From positions 2,666,001 through 2,730,000 of the forward strand of contig NZ_CP017754.1 of NCBI RefSeq assembly GCF_001854325.1: a stretch of 64,000 nt of DNA, read 5' to 3'. The notes beneath the pieces are model-generated. The model worked only from the letters and a program-made list of their open reading frames with translations, was not told the origin of the DNA and made no database searches. Every line of letters starts with the position of its first letter. The stretch's first letter is position 1. Below, one piece after another: positions 43,929 to 54,313 of this stretch. This DNA comes from Cupriavidus malaysiensis. GTDB lineage: Bacteria; Pseudomonadota; Gammaproteobacteria; Burkholderiales; Burkholderiaceae. The translations under genes were made by a program, and so were the position numbers.

Positions 43929-44011
43929 GCGCGCCTGAGCCCACCGGTGCCGCGCGGCCGCTTTCCCGCGCGGCCTTGTCATCCCGATCTCCCCCGCAGC
44001 TTCCAAATGCG

Positions 44012-44040
44012 CCTCGCGCGGCACTCCCTGCCGCGCGAGG
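44012..44040. promoter_or_regulatory. Strong 12-bp hairpin after envZ
   Basis: A perfect inverted repeat, cctcgcgcggca / tgccgcgcgagg, with loop ctccc lies 84 bases after envZ. No T-run follows, so it may stabilise the mRNA end or act as a weak terminator. Confidence 0.4.
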
Positions 44041-44078
44041 ACGGTCAACCCCCACTTTCCTCCCCCGCTGACAGGCTT

Positions 44079-44129
44079 TTGACAGCCTATGATAGGGAGT
44101 TGAAAGGGCTTTGACAGCGAATTGACAGC
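44079..44129. repeat. Three direct copies of ttgacagc before the MFS gene
   Basis: ttgacagc occurs at 44079-44086, 44111-44118 and 44122-44129, upstream of the MFS gene. Each contains a perfect -35 hexamer; they may be promoter elements or regulator sites. Confidence 0.5.
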
Positions 44130-44281
44130 GACTGGGCGCACACTTGCCGCACACCGCAGCGGGCGCCAGACACCACGTCTCCACCGGCCTCCGGCCAACG
44201 CCCGCAGCAAGATCCGCGCGGACCACGCGCACCTCAGAAAACAGGCCCCCGGAACCCACCGGGAGCGTTGGAGAGACAGTC

Positions 44282-45574
44282 ATGTCAGCTACCCCCACCC
44301 ATAGTCAATCCGGGTTCCGCACGGTATTCCGCGTGGTCAGCGGCAACTTCCTGGAAATGTACGACTTCATGGTGTACGGCTTCTATGCCGCCGCCATCGC
44401 CAAGGCGTTCTTCCCGGCGCACAGCGAGTTCGCCTCGCTGATGCTGTCGCTGGCCACCTTCGGGGCCGGCTTCCTGATGCGCCCCCTCGGCGCCATCTTC
44501 CTCGGCGCCTACATCGACCACCACGGCCGCCGCAAGGGCCTGATCGTCACGCTGATGCTGATGGCCATGGGCACGCTGCTGATCGCGCTGGTGCCCGGCT
44601 ACGCGACCATCGGCGTCGCCGCGCCGCTGCTGGTGCTGTTCGGCCGGCTGCTGCAGGGCTTCTCGGCGGGCGTGGAACTGGGCGGTGTCTCGGTCTACCT
44701 GTCCGAGATCGCCAAGCCCGGCCAGAAAGGCTTCTACGTGGCGTGGCAGTCGGCCAGCCAGCAAGTGGCGGTGATCTTCGCCGGCCTGCTGGGCGTCGTG
44801 CTGCACTCCACCCTGGCCCCCGAGCAGATGACCTCCTGGGGCTGGCGCGTGCCTTTCTTGATCGGCTGCATGATCGTGCCCTTCCTCTTCATCATCCGCC
44901 GCTCGCTGGAAGAAACCGAGGAATTCAAGCAGCGCAAGCACCGTCCGAGCGTGGGCGAGATCTACCGCTCGATGGCCGAGAACTGGGGCATCATCCTGGC
45001 CGGCTGCATGCTGGTGGTGATGACCACGGTGTCGTTCTACATGATCACCGCCTACACCCCGACCTTCGGCAAGACCGTGCTCAAGCTGGACGACGTCGAC
45101 AACCTGATCGTGACGATGTGCGTGGGCCTGTCCAACTTCATCTGGCTGCCGCTGATGGGCGCCGTGTCGGACCGGCTGGGCCGCAAGCCGCTGCTGGTGT
45201 TCTTCACCGCCGCCACCATCCTGACCGCCTACCCGGCCGTATCGTGGCTGGTCGCCGAGCCCTCCTTCGGCCGCCTGCTGATGGTGGAGTTGTGGCTGTC
45301 CTTCCTGTACGGCAGCTATAACGGCGCCATGGTGGTGACGCTGACCGAAGTGATGCCCCCGGCCGTGCGCACCGCCGGCTTCTCGCTGGCCTACAGCCTG
45401 GCCACCGCGCTGTTCGGCGGCTTCACCCCGGCCATCTCGACCTACCTGATCCACGCCACCGGCAACAAGGCCGCCCCCGGCCTGTGGCTGACCTTCGCCG
45501 CGGTGTGCGGCCTGATCGCCACCCTCACCATCTTGCGCCGCGGCCGCCAGCAATCGGCGCTGCAGACGGCCTGA
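44282..45574 (+). CDS. MFS transporter, MHS (citrate/tricarballylate-type) family
   Basis: The start has a ggagagacagtc ribosome site. The 430-residue protein has 12 predicted helices with the MHS-type opening [24 protein letters not shown], the conserved loop [21 protein letters not shown], and [23 protein letters not shown]. It is a proton symporter, probably for citrate or a related organic acid; the exact substrate is inferred from family resemblance only. It stands alone as a single-gene unit. Confidence 0.88.
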   Translation: MSATPTHSQSGFRTVFRVVSGNFLEMYDFMVYGFYAAAIAKAFFPAHSEFASLMLSLATFGAGFLMRPLGAIFLGAYIDHHGRRKGLIVTLMLMAMGTLLIALVPGYATIGVAAPLLVLFGRLLQGFSAGVELGGVSVYLSEIAKPGQKGFYVAWQSASQQVAVIFAGLLGVVLHSTLAPEQMTSWGWRVPFLIGCMIVPFLFIIRRSLEETEEFKQRKHRPSVGEIYRSMAENWGIILAGCMLVVMTTVSFYMITAYTPTFGKTVLKLDDVDNLIVTMCVGLSNFIWLPLMGAVSDRLGRKPLLVFFTAATILTAYPAVSWLVAEPSFGRLLMVELWLSFLYGSYNGAMVVTLTEVMPPAVRTAGFSLAYSLATALFGGFTPAISTYLIHATGNKAAPGLWLTFAAVCGLIATLTILRRGRQQSALQTA

Positions 45575-45968
45575 AGTCAGGCGGACCGGACGAACGGGCG
45601 GCGCACGCCGGTGCGCCGCTCGCGCCCTCTCCCTTCCGCTTCCCTGCCGGATCCCTTCCGAACGGACAGGGGCTGGCGCCATCGGCGCCGCCCCTCCCCC
45701 GGCTCCCGGCCTCCCGCAGTGCAGCGCGACCCTCCGCGCCAGACCCGGGCATGCGCCCGCCGCCGTCCCGCCGGTGCTGGAAACCGCACGCTTCGCCGCG
45801 ATTCCGCATCCTGTCACACGCCTGCCTATCGCCCTGTTTGAGAATATCAATTAGCCCCGCCGGCCGGGATGACGCATAATCAGCACTCATTGCATTGCGC
45901 AGCCCAGGCCGGCCAGGCCGGACCGCGCATCGCGTGCGTCTCTCTTAACCCAATCAGGAGAAGTGTCT
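45575..45968. other. Upstream region of ahpC
   Basis: This 394-base gap has no convincing gene. Near its end an AT-richer stretch (about 45835-45890) contains cataat (45875-45880), a possible -10 for ahpC with a weak -35 (ttagcc at 45851). No clear OxyR half-site pattern could be fixed by eye. Confidence 0.4.
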
Positions 45969-46517
45969 ATGAAGACCGTTGGTGACAAGCTCGAAGCCTT
46001 CAACGTCGTCGGCGTCAAGCCGGGTTTCAACAACCACGAAGAGAACGGTCAGTCGGCCTTCGAAGACATCAACGAAAAGTCGTTCGAAGGCAAGTGGAAG
46101 ATCATCTACTTCTACCCGAAGGACTTCACCTTCGTGTGCCCGACCGAAATCGTGGCCTTCGCCAAGCTGAACAACGACTTCGCCGACCGTGACGCCATCG
46201 TGCTGGGCGGCTCGACCGACAACGAGTTCGTCAAGCTGGCATGGCGCCGCGAACACAAGGACCTGAACAAGCTGAACCAGTGGCAATTCGCCGACGTGAC
46301 CGGTTCGCTGGTCGACCAGCTGGGCGTGCGTGACAAGGAAGCCGGCGTTGCCCTGCGCGCCACCTTCGTGGTCGACCCGCACAACGTGATCCAGCACGTG
46401 TCGGTGAACAACCTGAACGTCGGCCGCAACCCGGACGAAGTCCTGCGTATCCTGGACGGCCTGCAAACCGACGAGCTGTGCCCCTGCAACCGCGCTGTCG
46501 GCGGCGCCACGCTGTAA
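45969..46517 (+). CDS. ahpC: Peroxiredoxin AhpC
   Basis: The 182-residue two-Cys peroxiredoxin reduces hydrogen peroxide and organic hydroperoxides. The peroxidatic Cys57 is in DFTFVCPTEI. The C-terminal ELCPCNRAVGG has Cys171 and Cys173, the AhpC variant paired with AhpD instead of AhpF. An aggag ribosome site precedes the ATG at 45969. Codon use is strongly biased, as in highly expressed genes. Confidence 0.95.
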   Translation: MKTVGDKLEAFNVVGVKPGFNNHEENGQSAFEDINEKSFEGKWKIIYFYPKDFTFVCPTEIVAFAKLNNDFADRDAIVLGGSTDNEFVKLAWRREHKDLNKLNQWQFADVTGSLVDQLGVRDKEAGVALRATFVVDPHNVIQHVSVNNLNVGRNPDEVLRILDGLQTDELCPCNRAVGGATL

Positions 46518-46608
46518 TCACAGCCAGGCGATGCAGCCGCGCGCTGCCGGCATGCCCTGCCGGCAGCCGTACGCGATGCGGCTGCGCGGGGCCCCGCCCC
46601 GTGCAGCC

Positions 46609-46631
46609 AAACCCGCTGATGCGGGTTTTTT
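46609..46631 (+). terminator. Rho-independent terminator between ahpC and ahpD
   Basis: The 8-bp stem aaacccgc / gcgggttt with loop tgat runs into a T-run. It would end or attenuate the ahpC message before ahpD, letting ahpC be made in excess. Confidence 0.85.
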
Positions 46632-46656
46632 GAGCCCCGAACGATAGGAGAATTTT

Positions 46657-47178
46657 ATGGAATTCCTCGCGACGATCAAGAATCTCATCCCCGACTACGC
46701 CAAGGACATCCGCCTGAACGTGGACGGCACCATCGCCCGCTCCTCGCTGGAAGGCAATGACGCGGTCGGCGTGGCCCTGGCAGCCGCCTTCGCCGCCAAG
46801 AGCAAGATCATCGTGGACGCCATCCGCAACGCCGGTGTGCTGTCCCCCGAGGAAACCAACGGCGCGCTGACCGCCGCCTCCTTGATGGGCATGAACAACG
46901 TCTGGTATCCGTACGTCGAGATGGCCGGCGACGCCGACCTGTCGAGCCAGCCGGCCGGCCTGCGCATGAACGCCTACGCCACCCATGGCGGCGTGGACAA
47001 GCGCCGCTTCGAGATGTACGCGCTGGCCGCCTCCATCGTCGGCAAGTGCCATTTCTGCGTGCAGTCGCACTACAAGCTGCTGAAGGACGAACAGGGCATG
47101 ACCACCCAGCAGCTGCGCGACGTCGGCCGCATCGCCGCCGTGATCTCGGCGGCGGCCAATGTGATCGCGGCCGAGTAA
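46657..47178 (+). CDS. ahpD: AhpD-like alkylhydroperoxidase (carboxymuconolactone decarboxylase family)
   Basis: The 173-residue all-helical protein has the redox pair Cys131-x-x-Cys134 in KCHFCVQSH with the active-site His138. It passes electrons to AhpC. It follows ahpC by 139 bases across an internal terminator, with a taggag ribosome site. Confidence 0.93.
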   Translation: MEFLATIKNLIPDYAKDIRLNVDGTIARSSLEGNDAVGVALAAAFAAKSKIIVDAIRNAGVLSPEETNGALTAASLMGMNNVWYPYVEMAGDADLSSQPAGLRMNAYATHGGVDKRRFEMYALAASIVGKCHFCVQSHYKLLKDEQGMTTQQLRDVGRIAAVISAAANVIAAE

Positions 47179-47247
47179 GACTGCCGCGCGCCGGCTCCCA
47201 GGGCCGGCGCTTTTGCGCCAGGCGCCCCGCAGCGGGCGGTCCTCCAG

Positions 47248-47277
47248 CGCGCTCCCCTGGCGGGAGCGCGTTTTTTT
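47248..47277 (+). terminator. Rho-independent terminator after ahpD
   Basis: The 9-bp stem cgcgctccc / gggagcgcg with a short loop is followed by seven T residues. It lies 70 bases past the ahpD stop. Confidence 0.9.
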
Positions 47278-47427
47278 CTTGCCGGCGCCGCCCGGCCGAC
47301 CCGCTGACCTGCCGCTTGGTGTGCGACACCCTGTGCCACGCCATGCGACGGGCTGCGCGCGGGCGCCGGACGGCCTACAATCCAGGAAAAAGGAGACAGC
47401 GCCCGCCGCGCCCACCACACCGCCGAC

Positions 47428-48006
47428 ATGAGTTCCCTGCCCTCACACACTTCCCCGCGCTTCCGCTACCGTCTCGCCACCGTGCAGGACTGGGGCGACA
47501 TCGCCGCCGTCACGCAGCAGGCTTACTCGCAATACGAGCTGGAAATCATGGAAGACTGCCGCGCCTCGTTCCAGCGCGGCATGCAGTCGGTGCTGGCCGC
47601 GTCCGGCGCCGACATGGAATGGTGGGTGGCGGAGACCGATCACGGCATCAGCGGCGCCGTGCTGTTCTGCCATCCCGGCGCCACCCTGCCGGCACTCGAC
47701 GGCAGCACCGTCACGCTGGCGCTGCCCGAGGCGCGGCTGCTGTCGGTCAGTCCGGAAGCGCGCGGCCTGGGGCTGGGCCATACGCTGATGCAGGTCTGCA
47801 TCCAGCGTGCGCGCGACATCGGCGCGGCCACGCTGCTGGTGCGCGCCATGCCCGAGATGCGCTCGGCCGTGCAGCTTTGCGAGCGCATGGGCTTCGTACG
47901 GCGCACCGAAGCCGGCTCACGCAGCGGCCCTCTGGCGCGCGTGATCGACTTCAGCTATCCGCTGTCGCCGGCCGAGAACCAGGCGCCGGCAACCTCGGCA
48001 AGCTGA
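47428..48006 (+). CDS. GNAT-family N-acetyltransferase
   Basis: The 192-residue protein starts with RYRLATVQDWGDIAAVTQQAY and has the acetyl-CoA binding motif LLSVSPEARGLGLGHTLMQVCIQRAR, then LVRAMPEMRSAVQLCERMGFVRR. It belongs to the cytosolic GNAT fold; substrate unknown. It converges with ispF. Confidence 0.88.
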   Translation: MSSLPSHTSPRFRYRLATVQDWGDIAAVTQQAYSQYELEIMEDCRASFQRGMQSVLAASGADMEWWVAETDHGISGAVLFCHPGATLPALDGSTVTLALPEARLLSVSPEARGLGLGHTLMQVCIQRARDIGAATLLVRAMPEMRSAVQLCERMGFVRRTEAGSRSGPLARVIDFSYPLSPAENQAPATSAS

Positions 48007-48031
48007 ACGGCGGCGCCTGCCGCCGGCCCGC

Positions 48032-48544
48032 TCAGTCCTGCGCGCTGGTGGCCAGTGCGCCGCGCCACAGCAGCACCACGGCCTGCGCCACGATGCCTTC
48101 CTGGCGGCCCTCGAAACCCAGCTTCTCGTTGGTCTTGGCCTTGACGTTGCAACGTCCCGGCGCCAGGTCGAGGTCGGCCGCGAGGTTATCCACCATGGCG
48201 CCGATATGCGGCGCCAGCTTGGGCTGCTGGGCGATCACCGTGGCATCGACGTTGCCGATCTCGTAGCCGGCCGCGCGCACGCGGCGGGCCGCCTCGCGCA
48301 GCAGCACGCGGCTGTCGGCGCCGGCGAACTGCGGATCGGTGTCAGGAAAATGGCGGCCGATGTCGCCCAGCCCGGCCGCGCCGAACAGCGCGTCGGTGAT
48401 GGCGTGCAGCAGCGCGTCGGCATCGGAGTGGCCGAGCAGGCCACGATCGTGCGGAATCTCCACGCCGCCCAGGATCAGCTTGCGCCCCGGCACCAGGGCG
48501 TGTACGTCGTAGCCCTGGCCCACGCGAATGTCGAAGGGTGTCAT
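48032..48544 (-). CDS. ispF: 2-C-methyl-D-erythritol 2,4-cyclodiphosphate synthase
   Basis: The 170-residue enzyme carries out the fifth step of the MEP isoprenoid pathway. Metal and substrate motifs are [11 protein letters not shown] and [34 protein letters not shown]; the end has [22 protein letters not shown]. Its ATG overlaps the ispD stop (ATGA), so the pair is translationally coupled. Confidence 0.96.
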   Translation of the reverse strand: MTPFDIRVGQGYDVHALVPGRKLILGGVEIPHDRGLLGHSDADALLHAITDALFGAAGLGDIGRHFPDTDPQFAGADSRVLLREAARRVRAAGYEIGNVDATVIAQQPKLAPHIGAMVDNLAADLDLAPGRCNVKAKTNEKLGFEGRQEGIVAQAVVLLWRGALATSAQD

Positions 48545-49296
48545 GCCTGGTTCGCTCCTTTGCGAGAATCGCCGGCCGCCGGGTCGCCAAGCAACACCTC
48601 GGCCAGCGCGAAATCTTCGGGATAGGTGACCTTGAAATTGCGCAGCGAGCCGTTGACCAGGCGCGGACGCAGGCCCAGCCGCTCGATCGCGCTGGCCTCG
48701 TCGGTCACCACCGCGCCCTCGGCCAGCGCATCCTGCAGCGCCTGGCGCAGCACGCCGATGCGGAACATCTGCGGCGTCTGCGCCTGCCACAGGCCATCGC
48801 GCGCCACCGTGGCGCCGATGCGCGCGTCCTCGCCGGCCCGCTTCAGCGTATCGGGCACCGGCACCGCCAGGATGCCGCCGATGGCGGCGTCGGGGCCATC
48901 GCCCTCCACCGCGCGGATCAGCGTATGGATCATGGTCGGCGTCAGCCCGGGACGGGCCGCGTCGTGCACCAGCACCCAGTCGCGGTCGCTGGCGCCCATC
49001 TGCGCCAGGTGATGCAGGCCCGCCAGCACCGAAGCGTGGCGCGAATCGCCGCCCACGAAGGCGGTATCGAAACGCAGCCCGGCAAAGGCATCGGCGCCGA
49101 AGCGTGCCGCCAGCGGCATGTCGTCCGGGGCCAGCACCAGTGCCGTGCCGCTGATGGCCTCGCAGGCGCTGAAGGCAGCCAGCGCGTACCACAGCATGGG
49201 GCGGCCGGCGACGGTCTGGTATTGCTTGGGCAAGGGACCGCCGGCGCGGCTGCCGGTACCGGCACAGGGGATCAGGGCAAAGCGGCGGTCGGACAC
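48541..49296 (-). CDS. ispD: 2-C-methyl-D-erythritol 4-phosphate cytidylyltransferase
   Basis: Starting at GTG 49296, it gives [26 protein letters not shown], the nucleotidyltransferase loop; [12 protein letters not shown] and later [12 protein letters not shown] are also typical. Length is 251 residues, slightly above E. coli IspD. It makes CDP-methylerythritol in the MEP pathway. ispF follows with a 4-base overlap; mfd is divergent. Confidence 0.95.
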   Translation of the reverse strand: MSDRRFALIPCAGTGSRAGGPLPKQYQTVAGRPMLWYALAAFSACEAISGTALVLAPDDMPLAARFGADAFAGLRFDTAFVGGDSRHASVLAGLHHLAQMGASDRDWVLVHDAARPGLTPTMIHTLIRAVEGDGPDAAIGGILAVPVPDTLKRAGEDARIGATVARDGLWQAQTPQMFRIGVLRQALQDALAEGAVVTDEASAIERLGLRPRLVNGSLRNFKVTYPEDFALAEVLLGDPAAGDSRKGANQA

Positions 49297-49404
49297 GGGC
49301 AGGACGCTGGGCGTGGCAATGGATGAGGGAAAGGCGGCTGGCGCGGAGCGGGCCTCCGGCCCGCGGCACGCCGCGCCGGTGCGGCGCAGGATCGACGCGC
49401 ATTC

Positions 49405-49410
49405 TATAAT
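49405..49410 (+). promoter_or_regulatory. -10 hexamer tataat upstream of mfd
   Basis: A consensus -10 in an otherwise GC-rich gap. No good -35 is visible at 17 bases. The same segment reads tattat on the reverse strand toward ispD, so it may serve both directions. Confidence 0.45.
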
Positions 49411-49511
49411 ACGGCCCTTGCCTGCCGCTACGGCAGCGTGCGCCACGGCGCCGCGGATCCGCCACCTGGCGCTTTCGCGCCGCGCGCACGCCACGTCGCG
49501 CCGGCAGACCG

Positions 49512-49545
49512 CACCCCGCCCCGGATCGTTGGCGGGGTGTTTGCG
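49512..49545 (+). terminator. Hairpin, possible terminator of a short transcript
   Basis: The 9-bp perfect stem caccccgcc / ggcggggtg with a 10-base loop is followed by tttgcgtt. It is about 100 bases downstream of the tataat and 207 bases before mfd, so it could end a small RNA or attenuate mfd. Confidence 0.4.
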
Positions 49546-49751
49546 TTGAATCCGGCGTGCGCAGCCATCCGAAGTTCATGCCGCACGCCCAGCCGTCTTT
49601 CGCCGTCCCGACACCCGTACCGAACACAGACAACCCCTGACCCGCCGCCGCGCCCGCCAGCCCGCATCGCGCACCGACGCCCTGCCACCGCGCAGCGCGT
49701 GCCGCGCAGCCGATGCCGCCGCCTGCCGCGAACCGGCGCGCCCCATCGACC

Positions 49752-52700
49752 ATGCCCGACGCTCCGTCCCTTCCGCTTCCCGTCTCCCTGCCGCTGCTCA
49801 AATCCGGCCAGCGCCATACCGTGGCCGGCCTGCACGGCTCCGCCGACGCGCTGGCGCTGGCGGCCTATGCCCGCCAGATGAAAGGACAGGCGCCGATGCT
49901 GGCCGTGGTCTGCGCCAGCGCCGTCGACGCGCAACGCCTGGCCGAGGAGATTCCCTGGTTCGCGCCCGAGCTGCGCGTGCGCCTGCTGCCTGATTGGGAA
50001 ACGCTGCCCTATGACAGCTTCTCGCCGCACCAGGACCTGGTCTCCGAGCGGCTGGCCACGCTGCACGACATCCAGGGCAGCCAGTGCGACGTGATGCTGG
50101 TGCCCGCCTCGACCGCGCTGTACCGGCTCGCGCCGCCGTCCTTCCTGGCCGCCTACACCTTCTTCTTCAAGCAAGGCGAGCGGCTGGACGAAAACGCGCT
50201 CAAGTCGCAGTTCACGCTGGCCGGCTACGAGCATGTCAGCGCGGTGATGCGCCCCGGCGAATACAGCGTGCGCGGTGGCCTGATCGACCTGTTCCCGATG
50301 GGCTCGGCGCTGCCCTACCGCATCGACCTGTTCGGCGACGAGATCGAGACCATCCGCGCCTTCGACCCCGACACCCAGCGCAGCCTGTATCCGGTCAAGG
50401 AGGTGCGGCTGCTGCCGGGACGCGAGTTCCCGCTCGACGAAGCCGCCCGCACCGCCTTCCGCGGCCGCTGGCGCGAAGTGTTCGAGGGCGACCCGAGCAA
50501 ATCGCCGATCTATAAGGACATCGGCAACGGCGTGCCCTCGGCCGGCATCGAGTACTACCTGCCGCTGTTCTTCGAACAGACCGCCACCGTCTTCGACTAC
50601 CTGCCCGCCGACACCCAGCTCGCCTTCGTCGGCGAGATCGACGAGGCGGTGCGACGCTTCTGGGCCGACACCACGCAGCGCTACAACTTCATGCGGCACG
50701 ACCGCGAGCGCCCGCTGCTGCCGCCCGCCGACCTGTTCCTCTCCGACGAAGCCTTCTTCATCGCCGCCAAGCCCTACGCGCGCCTGGTGCTGCAGGCCGG
50801 CGACGGGCGCGGCGAAGCCCTCAGCGCCGCGCTGCCCGACGTCTCCGTCAACCGCCGCGCCGAAGACCCGCTGGTCAACCTGGAAGCGCTGCTGCTCGAC
50901 AAGCAGCGCCGCGTGCTGATGTGCGCCGACTCGGCCGGGCGCCGCGAGACGCTGCTGCAGTTCTTCGCCGAGAGCGGCCTGCGCCCGCTGCCGGTGGACG
51001 ACTTCGCCGCCTTCCTGGCCGGCGACAGCCACTTCTCCATCGTGGTGGCGCCGCTGCAGAGCGGCTTCGGCCTGCCCGGCGCCGCCGGCGCCCCGGCCCT
51101 GGTCACCGAAGCCGAGCTGTACGCCGGCACCGCGCGCCGCGCCGGCCGCCGCAAGCAGGAACAGGCCAGCACCGTCGATTCGATGGTGCGCGACCTCGCC
51201 GAGCTCAAGATCGGCGACCCGGTGGTGCACAGCGAGCACGGTATCGGCCGCTACCAGGGCCTGGTCTCGATGGACCTGGGCAACGGCGATGAAGAGTTCC
51301 TGCACCTCGACTACGAGAAGGGCGCACGCCTGTACGTGCCGGTGCACCAGCTCCACGTGATCTCGCGCTACTCCGGCGCCGATCCCGACACCGCGCCGTT
51401 GCACCAGCTGGGCTCCGGCCAGTGGGACCGCGCCAAGCGTAAGGCCGCCCAGCAGATCCGTGACACCGCCGCCGAGCTGCTGAACCTGTACGCCCGCCGT
51501 GCCGCGCGCGAAGGCTTCGCCTTCCCGCTCTCGCCCAAGGACTACGAGACCTTCGCCGAGAGCTTCGGTTTCGAGGAAACGCCGGACCAGGCCGCGGCCA
51601 TTGCCGCCGTCATCGCCGACATGACCTCGGGCAAGCCGATGGACCGCCTGGTGTGCGGCGACGTCGGCTTCGGCAAGACCGAGGTGGCGCTGCGCGCGGC
51701 CTTCGTCGCCGTGCTGGGCGGCAAGCAGGTGGCCATGCTGGCACCCACCACGCTGCTGGCCGAGCAGCACTTCCAGAACCTGTCGGACCGCTTCACCGAC
51801 TGGCCGGTGCGCATCGTCGAGCTGTCGCGCTTCAAGACCAAGAAAGAGATCGACGCCGCCGTCAAGCAGATCAACGAAGGCGCCGCCGACATCGTCATCG
51901 GCACCCACAAGATGCTGTCCGACGACGTCAAGTTCCAGCGCCTGGGCCTGGTCATCATCGACGAGGAACACCGTTTCGGCGTGCGCCAGAAGGAAGCGCT
52001 CAAGACATTGCGCGCCGAGGTGGACGTGCTGACGCTGACCGCCACCCCGATCCCGCGCACGCTGGGCATGGCGCTGGAAGGCCTGCGCGACTTCTCCGTG
52101 ATCGCCACCGCGCCGCAGAAGCGCCTGGCCATCAAGACCTTCGTGCGGCGCGAGGAAGACAGCGTGATCCGCGAGGCCATCCTGCGCGAGCTCAAGCGCG
52201 GCGGCCAGGTCTACTTCCTGCACAACGAAGTCGAGACCATCGAGAACAAGCGCGCCAAGCTGGCCGAACTGGTACCCGAGGCGCGCATCGCGGTGGCGCA
52301 CGGCCAGATGCACGAACGCGAGCTGGAGCGCGTGATGCGGGACTTCGTCGCCCGCCGCGACAACATCCTGCTGTGCACCACCATCATCGAGACCGGCATC
52401 GACGTGCCGACCGCCAACACCATCCTGATCCACCGCGCCGACAAGTTCGGCCTGGCGCAGCTGCACCAGCTGCGCGGGCGCGTCGGGCGCTCGCACCACC
52501 AGGCCTATGCCTACCTGCTGGTGCACGATCCGGAAGGCCTCAGCAAGCAGGCCACGCGCCGGCTGGAGGCCATCCAGCAGATGGAGGAACTGGGCTCCGG
52601 CTTCTACCTCGCCATGCACGACCTGGAAATCCGCGGCGCCGGCGAGGTGCTGGGCGACAAGCAGTCGGGCGAGATCCACGAGATCGGCTTCCAGCTCTAC

Positions 52701-53204
52701 ACCGACATGCTCAACACCGCCGTCAAGGCGCTCAAGGCCGGCAAGGAACCCGACCTGCTGGCGCCGCTGTCGGCCACCACCGAGATCAACCTCGGCACCC
52801 CGGCGCTGCTGCCCAACGACTACTGCGCCGACGTGCACGAGCGGCTCTCGCTGTACAAGCGGTTGGCCAACTGCGAAACCGCCGAGGCCGTCGACGATAT
52901 CCAGGAAGAGCTGGTCGACCGCTTCGGCCGCCTGCCGCCGCAGGCGCTGGCGCTGATCGAGACCCACCGCCTGCGCATCGCCGCGGTGCCGCTGGGCGTG
53001 CGCAAGATCGACGCCGGCGAAGCCTCGCTGGCGCTGCAGTTCGTGCCCAACCCGCCGATCGACGCCATGCGCATCATCGACCTCGTGCAGAAGAACCGCC
53101 ACATCAAGCTGGCCGGACAGGACAAGCTGCGCGTGGAAGCCAAGATGCCGGACGTGGCCGCGCGCGCGCAGCAGATCAAGCAGACGCTGCGGCAGCTGAG
53201 CTGA
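49752..53204 (+). CDS. mfd: Transcription-repair coupling factor Mfd
   Basis: The 1150-residue ATPase removes stalled RNA polymerase and recruits UvrA. Its domains are in the usual order: a UvrB-like N-terminal part (about 15-350), the CarD-like polymerase-binding domain (about 488-550, [15 protein letters not shown]), helicase Walker [17 protein letters not shown] (about 635), Walker [11 protein letters not shown] (about 736) and the TRG/C-terminal TRCF domain. ATG 49752 is chosen at the start of conserved sequence. A 5-bp repeat runs through its stop codon. Confidence 0.96.
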   Translation: MPDAPSLPLPVSLPLLKSGQRHTVAGLHGSADALALAAYARQMKGQAPMLAVVCASAVDAQRLAEEIPWFAPELRVRLLPDWETLPYDSFSPHQDLVSERLATLHDIQGSQCDVMLVPASTALYRLAPPSFLAAYTFFFKQGERLDENALKSQFTLAGYEHVSAVMRPGEYSVRGGLIDLFPMGSALPYRIDLFGDEIETIRAFDPDTQRSLYPVKEVRLLPGREFPLDEAARTAFRGRWREVFEGDPSKSPIYKDIGNGVPSAGIEYYLPLFFEQTATVFDYLPADTQLAFVGEIDEAVRRFWADTTQRYNFMRHDRERPLLPPADLFLSDEAFFIAAKPYARLVLQAGDGRGEALSAALPDVSVNRRAEDPLVNLEALLLDKQRRVLMCADSAGRRETLLQFFAESGLRPLPVDDFAAFLAGDSHFSIVVAPLQSGFGLPGAAGAPALVTEAELYAGTARRAGRRKQEQASTVDSMVRDLAELKIGDPVVHSEHGIGRYQGLVSMDLGNGDEEFLHLDYEKGARLYVPVHQLHVISRYSGADPDTAPLHQLGSGQWDRAKRKAAQQIRDTAAELLNLYARRAAREGFAFPLSPKDYETFAESFGFEETPDQAAAIAAVIADMTSGKPMDRLVCGDVGFGKTEVALRAAFVAVLGGKQVAMLAPTTLLAEQHFQNLSDRFTDWPVRIVELSRFKTKKEIDAAVKQINEGAADIVIGTHKMLSDDVKFQRLGLVIIDEEHRFGVRQKEALKTLRAEVDVLTLTATPIPRTLGMALEGLRDFSVIATAPQKRLAIKTFVRREEDSVIREAILRELKRGGQVYFLHNEVETIENKRAKLAELVPEARIAVAHGQMHERELERVMRDFVARRDNILLCTTIIETGIDVPTANTILIHRADKFGLAQLHQLRGRVGRSHHQAYAYLLVHDPEGLSKQATRRLEAIQQMEELGSGFYLAMHDLEIRGAGEVLGDKQSGEIHEIGFQLYTDMLNTAVKALKAGKEPDLLAPLSATTEINLGTPALLPNDYCADVHERLSLYKRLANCETAEAVDDIQEELVDRFGRLPPQALALIETHRLRIAAVPLGVRKIDAGEASLALQFVPNPPIDAMRIIDLVQKNRHIKLAGQDKLRVEAKMPDVAARAQQIKQTLRQLS

Positions 53205-53230
53205 GCTGAGTTGAGTTGAGTTGAGCTGAG
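53196..53230. repeat. 5-bp tandem repeat across the mfd stop codon
   Basis: Seven copies of ctgag or ttgag. The stop codon lies in the second copy, so slippage could only alter the last one or two residues of Mfd. Confidence 0.85.
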
Positions 53231-53329
53231 CCCGCAGTTCCATTGAGCTTCATTGCCGCCCCAGGTTGGCAGGCCCCCGCCGATCGGGGCGGCCGCCGAC
53301 CCCGCACCTGATCGCCAAGGAGACCCGAG

Positions 53330-54112
53330 ATGCCGCGCTTCGCCGCGAACCTGTCGCTGATGTACACCGAGCACGACTTCCTGGACCGCTTCGCCGCCGC
53401 CGCGCGGGACGGCTTCCAGGGCGTCGAATTCCTCTTCCCGTACGAGCATCCGGCCGCCGAGATCCGCCGGCGGCTCGACGATAACGGCCTGGTGCAGGCC
53501 CTGTTCAATGCGCCGCCCGGCGACTGGACCGCGGGCGAGCGCGGCACCGCCGCGCTGCCCGGCCGCGAGGCCGAGTTCCGCGCCGGCTTCGCCCGCGCGC
53601 TCGACTATGCCTCGGTGATCGGCAATGATCGCCTCCACGTGATGGCCGGCCTGGTGCCGGCCGGTGCCGAACGCGCGCGCTGCCTCGCCGTGTACCGGGA
53701 AAACCTCGCCCACGCCGCGGCCGCCGCGGCCGCGCACGGCATCACGGTGCTGATCGAGCCGATCAACACGCGCGACATGCCGGGCTACCTGCTGAACCGC
53801 CAGGACGAAGCCCAGGCCATCCGCCGCGAGATCGGCGCGGCCAATCTCCAGGTCCAGTTCGACTGCTACCACTGCCAGATCGTCGAAGGCGACCTGGCAA
53901 AGAAGCTCGAACGCGACATCGGCGGCATCGGCCATATCCAGATCGCGGGCGTGCCCGACCGCCACGAACCCGACCTCGGCGAGCTGAACTACCCCTATCT
54001 GTTCGACGTGATCGACCGGCTCGGCTACGCCGGCTGGATCGGTTGCGAGTACCGTCCGCGCGCCGGCACCTCGGCCGGGCTGGGCTGGCTCCGGGCCTAC
54101 CTGGCGCGCTAG
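53330..54112 (+). CDS. Hydroxypyruvate isomerase / 2-oxo-tetronate isomerase-like TIM-barrel protein
   Basis: The 260-residue protein has the Hyi/OtnI pattern: [85 protein letters not shown] and WIGCEYRP. The metal-binding Glu/Asp/His residues are in place. It isomerises hydroxypyruvate to tartronate semialdehyde or acts on a 2-oxo-tetronate. An aaggagacc ribosome site precedes it. Partner genes (gcl, glxR, otn) are absent here. Confidence 0.88.
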   Translation: MPRFAANLSLMYTEHDFLDRFAAAARDGFQGVEFLFPYEHPAAEIRRRLDDNGLVQALFNAPPGDWTAGERGTAALPGREAEFRAGFARALDYASVIGNDRLHVMAGLVPAGAERARCLAVYRENLAHAAAAAAAHGITVLIEPINTRDMPGYLLNRQDEAQAIRREIGAANLQVQFDCYHCQIVEGDLAKKLERDIGGIGHIQIAGVPDRHEPDLGELNYPYLFDVIDRLGYAGWIGCEYRPRAGTSAGLGWLRAYLAR

Positions 54113-54313
54113 CCTCGGCATGGGCGGCGGCGCCGGCGACACCACACCGCCGCCCCGCGCCTCCCCGCGCTCCTGCGCGCCGTTTCGCTATACTGGGCCG
54201 CGGACCCGGGCACGCCGGCCCTGCTCCGGCAGCCCGTCCGGCCATGGCAGCGGTCGCGCCACCTGAAGCGCATGCAGCGACGGCCGCCACGGTGCGCCTG
54301 TATGGAGGCCCCG

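Larger units (their letters stand above)
49297..49751. other. ispD/mfd divergent intergenic region
   Basis: These 455 bases have a clear tataat at 49405-49410 facing mfd; on the other strand tattat faces ispD. A strong hairpin at 49512-49539 lies about 100 bases after that promoter and is followed by tttgcgtt. The stretch after 49546 has only Arg/Pro-rich frames. Confidence 0.5.

Noticed and set aside
49428..53243. 1271-codon reverse-strand frame
   Set aside because: It is antisense to mfd. The length is an effect of high GC, and the reverse composition is His/Gln/Gly-rich.
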